A DNA stretch of 9,588 nucleotides. Origin: Leptolyngbya sp. SIO4C5. Lineage in GTDB: Bacteria; Cyanobacteriota; Cyanobacteriia; Phormidesmidales; Phormidesmidaceae. Below are positions 1 to 7,600 of this stretch, one piece after another. Made by a program: the position numbers and the translations under genes. The notes beneath the pieces are model-generated. The model was not told where the DNA came from and did no database searches. It saw nothing but the letters and a program-made list of their open reading frames with translations. Every line of letters begins with the position of its first letter. Position 1 is the stretch's first letter. The DNA is taken from assembly GCA_010671965.1 (NCBI GenBank), contig JAAHIC010000114.1:1-9588 (forward strand), read 5' to 3'.

Positions 1-26
1 TGGCTCATGTTTTCTGGTGCGTGACC
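1..26 (-). pseudogene. Fragment of an ISAs1-type transposase, running out of the window
   Basis: Read on the - strand, bases 26 to 2 translate as GHAPENMS, which resembles the segment just before the C-terminal IALNLL block of ISAs1/H-repeat transposases. The same PENMS peptide is encoded on the + strand at 25-39. The fragment would continue toward its C-terminus to the left of the window, and the part that should precede it is replaced by the + strand copy. With only eight residues visible, the call rests on the match to the neighbouring copy. Confidence 0.45.
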
Positions 27-40
27 TGAAAACATGAGCC
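2..40. repeat. 13-bp perfect inverted repeat at the junction of two transposase fragments
   Basis: Bases 2-14 (GGCTCATGTTTTC) are the exact reverse complement of 28-40. After one T-T mismatch, three further pairs (16-18 with 24-26) close a 5-base loop. Both arms encode the peptide PENMS in the transposase frame of their own strand, so the palindrome is best read as two oppositely oriented copies of the same IS segment meeting at about base 21-25, not as a regulatory hairpin. Confidence 0.7.
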
Positions 41-162
41 TGATTCGGAAGATCGCCCTCAACTTGCTCTCTAGAGAGTCCTCTGTCAAAGTCGGCAAGA
101 AGGCTAAGCGCCTCAAAGCCGGCTGGGACAACGACTATCTGCTCGAAGTCTTAACTGCTTGA
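25..162 (+). pseudogene. 3' remnant of an ISAs1-family transposase
   Basis: An open frame from the proline codon at 25 to the stop at 160-162 encodes about 45 residues, beginning PENMSLIRKIALNLL and ending KAGWDNDYLLEVLTA. The IALNLL block and the basic KRLKAGWDNDYLL tail are typical of the C-terminus of ISAs1-family (H-repeat) DDE transposases. In this frame an in-frame TGA sits at 22-24, immediately upstream, and no further transposase sequence is seen on this strand, so the gene is truncated at its 5' side by the inverted copy to its left. A complete family member is several hundred residues, so this piece cannot be active. The family call is from recognised motifs only. Confidence 0.75.
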
Positions 163-178
163 GCATGCGTTTTCCCTG
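163..178 (+). repeat. Probable right end of the ISAs1-type element
   Basis: Directly after the transposase stop is GCATGCGTTTTCCCTG. Its reverse complement begins CAGGGAAAAC, which resembles the CAGGG-type terminal inverted repeat expected at an ISAs1-family end a few bases beyond the transposase gene. The matching left end is not in the window, so the exact boundary and any target duplication cannot be confirmed. Confidence 0.45.
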
Positions 179-228
179 TGTAAAATACTTCTGCCCAAGA
201 GGGCGGCAACAAGATTCGGCTATGATTG

Positions 229-1581
229 CTAGCGCATCGTCACGAACTCTTCGGCTGAGCTGGGGTGAATGCCAACGGTGGCATCGAAGTCAGCTTTAGT
301 ACCGCCCATTTTGACCGCGATCGCAATGCCCTGAATAATCTCAGCGGCGGCGTCACCGACCATGTGCGCACCCAAAACGCGATCGCTCTCCTTGTGTACA
401 ATCAGCTTCATCAGCGTCCGCTCGTCTTTATTGGGAATGGTGTAGTACATGGGGCGGAAGCGAGAGCGATAGACATGAATGCCATCTGCGCCATATTTCT
501 CAACGGCTTCGGCTTCGGTGAGGCCCACAGTGCCCGCTTCAGGCGTCGTAAATACGGCAGTAGGCACGTTTTCGTAGCTCATCTGGCGGGACTTGCCGCC
601 AAACTCAGTATCGGCAAAGGCGCGGCCTTCGTTGATAGCTACGGGGGTAAGATTGATCCGATCGGTGCAGTCGCCCACAGCAAAGATATTGGACTCAGCG
701 GTGCGGCTGTATTCATCAACTGCGATCGCCCCGGCATTCACCTCGACGCCCGTATTCTCAATCCCCAAATTATCTAAATTTGGCTTGCGGCCCAAGGCGG
801 CTAGGCAGAGCACGTCAGCAAAGACCTGGGAAACCCCCTGTGCGTTTTCAATGTTGACCACCACGCCGTCGTCTTTTTTCTCAACCGAGACAATTTTGCT
901 GTCGTGACAGATATTGACGCCGTGCTTGTGCATGCCCTCCTGAATTTCAGTGCGCAGGTCATCGTCAAAGCCTCGCAGGATCTTGCTGCCGCGAAAAACC
1001 TGTGTCACCTCAGACCCCAAACCGTTAAGAATGCAGGCAAACTCACAGCCAATGTAGCCCGCACCCAGAATTACCGCATGTTTTGGCTGCTGAGGCCAGT
1101 GAAAAATATCGTCTGAAACAATGGCGTGCTCAATGCCGGGAATACTGGGACGAACGGGTACGCCTCCTACCGCAATCAAAATTTTGTCTGCCGTCACTTT
1201 TTGATCGCCCACTTCTAAGGTATGAGCATCTAGCAGGCGCGCATAGGCCCGAAAAAGCTGCACGTTAGAATTTACCAGCATCCGCTCATAGATGCCGTTG
1301 AGCCGTGTCACTTCGTTGTTGACGACGGTGATCATTTTTGTCCAGTCAAACTGGCTCTCAACCGGACTCCAGCCGTAGCCGACAGCTTCTTCATAATGGT
1401 CTGGAAAGTGGGAGGCATAGACCATGAGCTTTTTGGGGACGCAGCCCCGATTGACGCAGGTACCGCCTAAGCGATCGTTTTCGGCAATACCAACTTTTGC
1501 CCCATACTGAGCTGCGCGGCGGGCAGTTGCAATGCCGCCGGAACCGCCCCCGATGACAAAAAGATCAAAGTCGTAGCTCAT
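229..1581 (-). CDS. gor: Glutathione-disulfide reductase
   Basis: A 450-residue class I pyridine nucleotide-disulfide oxidoreductase that would reduce glutathione disulfide with NADPH in the cytoplasm, keeping the GSH pool reduced. Visible in order: FAD-binding GGGSGG at 11-16; the redox pair in CVNRGC (Cys42, Cys47) with the glutathione-reductase-type VPKKLM context; the nucleotide-binding GAGYIG at 173-178; Arg197 and Arg203 in FRGSK...LRGF, at the places that bind the NADPH 2'-phosphate in known reductases; the second FAD motif AVGDC at 301-305; and the C-terminal HP of GIHPSSAEEF, His439 with Glu445, the active-site acid-base pair. Length is normal for the family. The ATG at 1581 has AAAGGAG upstream and places the FAD motif at the usual distance. 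It lies 133 bases downstream of the LysR gene on the same strand. Gly178 replaces the alanine common in NADPH-type reductases. Dihydrolipoamide and mercuric reductase fit less well. Confidence 0.95.
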   Translation of the reverse strand: MSYDFDLFVIGGGSGGIATARRAAQYGAKVGIAENDRLGGTCVNRGCVPKKLMVYASHFPDHYEEAVGYGWSPVESQFDWTKMITVVNNEVTRLNGIYERMLVNSNVQLFRAYARLLDAHTLEVGDQKVTADKILIAVGGVPVRPSIPGIEHAIVSDDIFHWPQQPKHAVILGAGYIGCEFACILNGLGSEVTQVFRGSKILRGFDDDLRTEIQEGMHKHGVNICHDSKIVSVEKKDDGVVVNIENAQGVSQVFADVLCLAALGRKPNLDNLGIENTGVEVNAGAIAVDEYSRTAESNIFAVGDCTDRINLTPVAINEGRAFADTEFGGKSRQMSYENVPTAVFTTPEAGTVGLTEAEAVEKYGADGIHVYRSRFRPMYYTIPNKDERTLMKLIVHKESDRVLGAHMVGDAAAEIIQGIAIAVKMGGTKADFDATVGIHPSSAEEFVTMR

Positions 1582-1593
1582 GAACTAAATTAA

Positions 1594-1600
1594 CTCCTTT
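1594..1600 (-). promoter_or_regulatory. Ribosome binding site of gor
   Basis: The - strand reads AAAGGAG here, a good Shine-Dalgarno match, 12 bases upstream of the ATG at 1579-1581. The spacing is slightly long but supports that start. It is the only clear Shine-Dalgarno sequence I see in front of any gene in the window. Confidence 0.6.
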
Positions 1601-1714
1601 GCAAGTCGGCTTTCGGCGCTGTAGCTGCCGATCGCGCTTTGAAATCTAGCGCTGCCCAATCAGCAACTCTTTTACTAGTGTACCGATCTCAGTCCGGCCT
1701 CTGCAGTTCTTCTT

Positions 1715-2626
1715 TTAGTTGGATAGCCAAACAGATTTAAGAGCGTCGAGAAAAGCATAGACTGCAGGGGGCTGGAGTGCTTCTGCTGAGACGATAACGC
1801 CGATGACTCGCTCTAGCTTGTTCTCAAATTCTACGGCCACAACGTCTTCGGGAATTGGCTCTGCTGCCAGATGAGCCATAATGGCGGCTCCCAGGCCGCG
1901 ACGCACCATGCTGATGACGGTGGAGTCTTCGCGCACTTCATAGGCAGGGCGCAAAGTTATTCCATAATTAGCTAAATAACGGGTGAGCATTTGGCGATCG
2001 CCATCATCAGCCGGACTCAAAATCAGCGGATACTGGGTCAGGGTTGGCCAGTCAATCGGCGACTCAGTGCCAGCGGCGCTGGGGGGCAAGAGGGCCAAGT
2101 AGCGATCGCGCAGCAGTTCCCAAACCTGAAAGTCTGAAGACGTGGGTAAATAGGTAAAGCCCACATCTGCCCGTCCCTGACGCACAGCGTCTTCCACGTC
2201 ATGATAGTGATGGTGTTCGTCTATGGTGACGCTGAGCTGGGGATGCTGCTGCTGAAAGCTGGCGATTACGGCAGGAAGCAAATGGGTGGCAACGCTGCGA
2301 AATCCGGCGACCCGTACCTGCCCTGTCTCTAAACCTCTGGCTCGCTGGGCCACCTGGCAGAGAGCTGCTAAAGATCGTAAAATCTGCCGGGCCTCAGCGG
2401 TAATTTGTTCGCCCACGGGCGTTAAGACTGCCCCTTGGCGACCCCGGCTGAGCAAGATTACGCCTAACTCTTCTTCCATCGTAGCGATCGCGTGGCTGAC
2501 GGCTGACTGAGAGAGGTCGATTTGCAAAGCCGCATCGCTAAAGGTGCCCAAGTCAGCGATCGCCACCAGTGCCCGGAGCTGAGAAATTTTAAGTCGGTAA
2601 GGATTAATTGCGCCCATAGGCTTCAT
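1715..2626 (-). CDS. LysR-family transcriptional regulator
   Basis: A 303-residue protein of standard LysR length and layout. Residues about 13-72 form the winged helix-turn-helix (ISQLRALVAIADLGTFS, then AALQIDLSQSAVSHAIATME and LFxR-like LLSRGRQGAVLTPVG). A linker helix follows, then an effector-binding domain from about 104 to 297. It probably binds DNA as a tetramer and responds to a small molecule that cannot be named from sequence. Only one cysteine (Cys90) is present, so it lacks the redox pair of OxyR despite lying next to gor. A His cluster, EHHHYHD at 137-143, sits in the effector domain. Two start codons are possible, residue 1 and Met4, and neither has a strong ribosome site. It is divergent from the ABC1 kinase gene across 162 bases, the usual position for a LysR gene and a target, and upstream of gor. 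Either neighbour could be regulated by it; this is inference. Confidence 0.92.
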   Translation of the reverse strand: MKPMGAINPYRLKISQLRALVAIADLGTFSDAALQIDLSQSAVSHAIATMEEELGVILLSRGRQGAVLTPVGEQITAEARQILRSLAALCQVAQRARGLETGQVRVAGFRSVATHLLPAVIASFQQQHPQLSVTIDEHHHYHDVEDAVRQGRADVGFTYLPTSSDFQVWELLRDRYLALLPPSAAGTESPIDWPTLTQYPLILSPADDGDRQMLTRYLANYGITLRPAYEVREDSTVISMVRRGLGAAIMAHLAAEPIPEDVVAVEFENKLERVIGVIVSAEALQPPAVYAFLDALKSVWLSN

Positions 2627-2738
2627 TTAAGCGTATTCGGGTTTGGCAATCTATCTTCTGCTAGACGTGAGGATACGGGCTTCTGCGCACAATACGTGGG
2701 GGTGAGGACTCCTAGCACTCAATGCCGTCATAGAGCGC

Positions 2739-2775
2739 TTCAGCTTAAATATTCGTTAGCATCGATTCAGCTTAA
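2739..2775. repeat. Pair of 10-bp direct repeats in the divergent promoter region
   Basis: TTCAGCTTAA occurs at 2739-2748 and again at 2766-2775, with starts 27 bases apart, ending 13 bases before the ABC1 kinase start. The core TTAAGC also occurs inverted at 2627-2632, beside the LysR start. Repeated half-sites in a region shared by a LysR gene and its divergent neighbour could be an operator, but no clear T-N11-A LysR box or sigma-70 promoter was recognised, so this is a weak candidate. Confidence 0.25.
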
Positions 2776-2788
2776 CCGAGAGTAAAGT

Positions 2789-4435
2789 ATGCTTGCCTCT
2801 TCTTCTATGTCCCGCCAGGGCGAAATTATCGAAGTTGTTCTGAGCAACGGTTGGGACTATATGCGGCGTCTGCTCACCGGGGGGAAGGCAGATGAACCAG
2901 ACCTCCCGCCCCCTGCGGTCTTGCGCAATATTTTGACTGAGCTAGGGCCTGTGTACGTCAAGCTGGGTCAGTTGCTCAGTACCCGCCCGGATGTTTTGTC
3001 TCAGAGCTACATCGAGGAGCTGAGTTCTTTGCAGTCTACGGTACCGGCGGTATCGGCCTCTGAAATGGAGGTTTTTATTCGTAAAAACCTGCCCCGCCCG
3101 CCTGAAGAACTGTTTGCCAGCTTGGACTACAAGGCGATCGCGGCTGGATCTATTGCGCAAACTCACAAAGCCACCTTGCGCGATGGTCAGCCAGTCGCCC
3201 TCAAGGTGCAGCGTCCCGGCATCGATAAGCTGGTTGCGCGGGATATCTCTCTGATTCGAGACATTGCCAAGCTGGTTTCGGCCACGCAGTTTGGTCAGCG
3301 CTACAACGTCAAAGCCCTAGCCGAGGAATTTATCAGCGCTCTAGAAGCGGAACTGGACTTTACTACGGAAGCGGCGTACACGCAGCAGCTACGCCGCAAC
3401 CTTTCCAAAAGCCGCTGGTTTGATCCGTCCAAGCTAGTCGTGCCTCAGATTTACTGGGAGCTGACCAACAAAAAAATCATGACGATGCAGTGGCTAGAGG
3501 GTAAGCCCTTTCTCTCAGCCACCATCACTGGCAAGCAGTATAACGGTGATGTTCAGGCAGAACGGGAAGCCCTGACGACCCTCTTGTTTCGCGCTTTTCT
3601 GCAGCAGTACTTTTTAGACGGTTTTTTCCACGCCGACCCTCACCCCGGCAACCTGTTTTATCTCGACGATGGCCGCGTAGCGATTCTAGACTGCGGCATG
3701 ATGGGGCGAATGAATCCGCGTCTGCGAGTGACGCTGACCGAGATGGTGTTGGCGATGGTGAACTCTGACGCTGAGCGCTGCGCCCAGCTCACCTTGCAAA
3801 TTGCCGAGCCGCTGCAGCCCGTTGATATCAACCAGCTCGAAACCGACTATGGCCGCTTGCTGAGCAAATACTATGGCCTCAGTTTAGAAGAATTTAATAC
3901 GGCTCAAATGTTTAGCGAACTGATGCAGTCCGCTAATCGCAATCACTTGCGCTGGCCGGCTGACATCGGTTTGTATTCTAAATCGCTGGCGAATTTAGAG
4001 GGCGTAGCCCGACAGTTCAACCCCAGCGTGGATATGTCTGAGGAAATCAAGCCTTTGATGTTTGATCTGTTCCGTCAGCAAATCATTGGAGATGATCCGG
4101 TACAAACCCTGCTGCGAACTGGGCTGGAGCTGCGCAATTTGTCGGTGGAGTCGCCGCGTCAGTTTGGCTTTTTGCTCGATCGCCTCAGCTCGGAAACGCT
4201 GAAGTGGAATATCACGGTGCAGGGACTCGATAGCCTGCGCCGCAATATTGACGATGCGGCCAATCGGCGCTCGTTTAGCACTATTGTTGGCTCTTTGATC
4301 ATCGGGGCGGCGATCGTCTCTACCAATCAGCAAACCCCCGGCGGTCAGATTCTCAGCAACATCCTGTTTGCGGCGGCGAGTTTGTTTGGCCTGTGGCTGG
4401 TGATCAGCATTCTGCGATCGGGGCGATTGCGGTAA
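2789..4435 (+). CDS. ABC1/UbiB-family atypical protein kinase-like protein
   Basis: A 548-residue member of the ABC1 (AarF/UbiB/COQ8) family, ATPases or atypical kinases tied in bacteria and plastids to isoprenoid-quinone and tocopherol metabolism and to membrane lipid homeostasis. The specific substrate here is unknown. Visible motifs: the family's KxGQ signature in VYVKLGQLLSTRPD at 55-68; the Ala-rich nucleotide loop AAGSIAQTH at 118-126; the catalytic lysine in VALKVQRPG (Lys139); the E-x-E-L-D segment around 186-190; the catalytic-loop equivalent HADPHPGN at 281-288; and the metal-binding DCG at 301-303 in place of DFG. The last about 50 residues contain two hydrophobic stretches (about 499-512 and 524-541), consistent with a C-terminal membrane anchor as in UbiB relatives. 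The ATG at 2789 has only a weak GAGAG before it; Met7 is an alternative. No downstream gene is in its operon. A ubiB symbol is withheld because cyanobacteria carry several paralogues. Confidence 0.94.
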   Translation: MLASSSMSRQGEIIEVVLSNGWDYMRRLLTGGKADEPDLPPPAVLRNILTELGPVYVKLGQLLSTRPDVLSQSYIEELSSLQSTVPAVSASEMEVFIRKNLPRPPEELFASLDYKAIAAGSIAQTHKATLRDGQPVALKVQRPGIDKLVARDISLIRDIAKLVSATQFGQRYNVKALAEEFISALEAELDFTTEAAYTQQLRRNLSKSRWFDPSKLVVPQIYWELTNKKIMTMQWLEGKPFLSATITGKQYNGDVQAEREALTTLLFRAFLQQYFLDGFFHADPHPGNLFYLDDGRVAILDCGMMGRMNPRLRVTLTEMVLAMVNSDAERCAQLTLQIAEPLQPVDINQLETDYGRLLSKYYGLSLEEFNTAQMFSELMQSANRNHLRWPADIGLYSKSLANLEGVARQFNPSVDMSEEIKPLMFDLFRQQIIGDDPVQTLLRTGLELRNLSVESPRQFGFLLDRLSSETLKWNITVQGLDSLRRNIDDAANRRSFSTIVGSLIIGAAIVSTNQQTPGGQILSNILFAAASLFGLWLVISILRSGRLR

Positions 4436-4650
4436 TGCTTTGACTTATTGCAGGGCGTTGACTCAGACGGCAGAATTAAAGGACCTGAATTGAACTAATT
4501 TCGGCTTGGCTAGGTTAACTTGGACTTACCCATAGCGGTCTTGGAACAAGATCCCTGGATGCTGCCGTTTCGCTGTGGGGTATTGGCCGATGACAGAATC
4601 TAGGGATCTGTGAATTGACTGTCTAACCCTTGAATCTAACGTCTGCGCTG
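4436..4650. other. Intergenic region upstream of the LRR-ROCO gene
   Basis: This stretch of 215 bases follows the ABC1 gene and leads to the ROCO gene. Several TTGACT hexamers are present (4440, 4458, 4615), but none has a convincing -10 at 16-18 bases. An 8-bp inverted repeat, AGATCCCT at 4549-4556 and AGGGATCT at 4602-4609, flanks 45 bases and could fold in the leader. No Shine-Dalgarno sequence precedes either possible start codon (TTG 4630, ATG 4651). No small gene was seen. Confidence 0.35.
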
Positions 4651-7600
4651 ATGTCTGATCTCGACCTGATTCACCAACTCGGAGACTTATTAGGTCGTCC
4701 GCTAGAAGAAATTCCTGAGGATCGCTTTGAACAACATGTTCAGGCAAGGAATGCGAGAAATTGGGCAAGTCAGGATTTTATTGAAAGAGATTCTTATTCG
4801 TTGACAGCGGACGGTGCTGTCAGCGGACTGTTTTTACGGCCGGTGACCAGCGAGCTACTGTTTGACTTTCCCTTACATCGGTTTACCTATGTCAGGCATT
4901 TATATCTGTACAGGGTCAACCTGCGAGATTATTCATTTTTAGCCGAGCTGACAGGGCTGACCTCGCTTGATTTACGTTCCAACCAAATCAGCGATTATTC
5001 ATTTTTAGCCGAGCTGACAGGGCTGACCTCGCTTTATTTAGGTAACAACCAAATCAGCGATTGTTCATTTTTAGCCGAGCTCAAAAGCCTCACCTCGCTT
5101 TATTTAGGTTCCAACCAAATCAGCGATTATTCATTTTTAGCCGAGCTCACAGGCCTCACCTCGCTTAATTTAAGTAACAACCAAATCAGCGATTGTTCAT
5201 TTTTAGCCGAGCTGACAGGGCTGACCTCGCTTAATTTAAGTAACAACCAAATCAGCGATTATTCATTTTTAGCCGAGCTGACAGGGCTGACCTCGCTTGA
5301 TTTACGTTTCAACCAAATCAGCGATTGTTCATTTTTAGCCGAGCTGACAGGGCTGACCTCGCTTAATTTAAGTTACAACCAAATCAGCGATTGTTCATTT
5401 TTAGCCGAGCTGACAGGGCTGACCTCGCTTTATTTAGGTTCCAACCAAATCAGCGATTATTCATTTTTAGCCGAGCTGACAGGGCTGACCTCGCTTAATT
5501 TAAGTAACAACCAAATCAGCGATTGTTCATTTTTAGCCGAGCTGACAGGGCTGACCTCGCTTAATTTAAGTAACAACCAAATCAGCGATTGTTCATTTTT
5601 AGCCGAGCTGACAGGGCTGACCTCGCTTAATTTAAGTAACAACCAAATCAGCGATTGTTCATTTTTAGCCGAGCTGACAGGCCTCACCTCGCTTGATTTA
5701 CGTAACAACCAAATCAGCGATTTTTCATTTTTAGCCGAGCTGACAGGGCTGACCTCGCTTAATTTAAGTAACAACCAAATCAGCGATTTTTCATTTTTAG
5801 CCGAGCTCAAAGGGCTGACCTCGCTTAATTTAAGTAACAACCAAATCAGCGATTTTTCATTTTTAGCCCGGCTAAAAGGCCTCACCTCGCTTGATTTAAG
5901 TTACAACCAAATCAAAGAAGTTCCTAGAGAGCTAGCAACAGGCAGGCTGGCAATAGTCACAGATGGTTATGCATCCTACTGTATCAACCTGTCTGAAAAT
6001 CCTATAGAAACGCCGCCGCTAGAAATTGTCAGCCAGGGCAATGCCGAGATTCTTAACTACTACGATCAGCTTGCTGCTCAAGGGAAAGATTACCTCTACG
6101 AAGCCAAAATGCTGATCGTCGGCGAAGGGGAAGCCGGCAAAACGACCCTGGCCCACAAAATTCCTGATCCGGACTGTCCCCTGCCCCACGTAGACGATCG
6201 CACGCGCGGCATTAGCATTCACTCCCACACTTTTTCCTGCCGGGACAGAGATACTTCAAAGAGCGCAGCAGAGCGCACCTTTCACCTGAATATCTGGGAC
6301 TTTGGCGGCCAGGAAATCTACCACTACACCCATCGCTTCTTTCTCTCCAAGCGCTCCCTCTATGTCCTCGTTGCTGACAACCGCAAAGACGATACCGACT
6401 TTAACTACTGGCTCAACATCATTGAACTGTTTGCCGGTAACAGCCCCCTAATCATCGTTCTCAATGAAAAGGGCGACATTCAGCGCAGCCTCAATCGGGC
6501 CGATCTGCTCGGTCGCTATCCCGACAGCATCCAGGAAATTATTGCCGTCAACTTCAAGACGCAGGAAGAAACCGATCAAACCAAAGCCCAACAGCGTCTG
6601 AGAAATATCCGCGATTTGATCAGCCACATTGAACGCTGCGCTCAGCATCTGCCCCACATCGGCGAAGCCGTCCCGGCTCGCTGGGTGGATGTGCGCCACG
6701 CCATTGAACAAGACAGCCGCGACTATATCTACCGCCATCAGTTCGACGAAATTTGTCAGGCTCAAGAGATCACCAATCGTCAAGACATCGACACTCTACT
6801 CGGCTACTTTCACGATTTGGGCATTGTGCTCCACTTCGACCAGCCCTTCTTGCGCAACCGAGTCATCCTCAAACCTGCCTGGGCCACCAACGCCGTCTAC
6901 CGCATCTTCGACGACGACAGCATCAAAGCCAAAGCGGGCCGTTTCAGCCGTCAGGACTGCGCTGCCATCTGGAACGATCCGCGCTACCACCACATGCACG
7001 ATGTCCTGATCGAGCTGATGAAAAACTTTCGGCTGGTGTATGAAATTGGCAACACCGGCGAACTGGTCGCCCCCCAACTATTGCCCGCCAACACCCCCAC
7101 CTACAACTGGGACGAAAGCCAAAATAGCCACATGCAGCTCCGCTACGATGCCTTCATGCCCAAGGGCATTTTCTGGCAGTTTGCCGTCACCTTGTATCGC
7201 TATATTGACAATCACGACTGGGTCTGGCGCAGCGGCATGGTGATCCGCCGGGGCAATACCTGGGCCGAAGTCAAAGAAGATTTAGATCAGCGCCTCATTT
7301 CTCTGCGGTTTTCTGGGCCCAGCATTCCTGAGTTTCGAGCCGTCATCATTGATCAGCTAGACCAAATTAGCCAGTCTTACCATCAACTGCACTACGACAA
7401 AATGATTCCCTGTCAGTGCCATCAGTGTCAAAACAGCAACCCGCCCCACTTCTTTAAATACTCCCGCCTCAAGCAGCGCCAAGAAACGGGGAAAAAGTCC
7501 ACCATCGAGTGCGAAATCAGCGAAGCAGATGTTCCTCTCCGCTTACTGCTCGAAGGCTTTGCAGTCCGCGACATTGTTGAAAAACTGCCTGACAAAAAAG

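Noticed and set aside
193..204. GCCC-AAGA-GGGC hairpin downstream of gor as a terminator
   Set aside because: The stem is only 4 bp and is followed on the - strand by a mixed AGAAGTATTTTA and not a U-tract; too weak to call.
265..777. 170-residue + strand reading frame
   Set aside because: It lies wholly inside gor on the opposite strand, and its translation shows no recognisable domain.
1715..2626. OxyR identity for the LysR regulator because it neighbours gor
   Set aside because: Only one cysteine (Cys90) is present, outside the OxyR redox region, so the peroxide-sensing pair is missing.
4440..4620. TTGACT hexamers as sigma-70 promoters for the ROCO gene
   Set aside because: None has a reasonable -10 hexamer at 16-18 bases, and the hexamer is common by chance.
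5457..5885. 142-residue antisense reading frame of repeated SSAKNEKSLIWLLLKLSEVSPV-like units
   Set aside because: It is the reverse strand of the 66-bp LRR units; the repeat keeps the opposite frame open in every copy. The + strand frame explains the periodicity and conserved domains.
4927..5916. CRISPR array
   Set aside because: The regular 66-bp period has no separate unique spacers; the whole unit repeats and encodes an in-frame LRR.
6629..7043. Overlapping + strand frames inside the Roc-COR coding region
   Set aside because: They are low-complexity Ser/Thr/Pro and Arg/His-rich translations in shifted frames of a clearly coding region.
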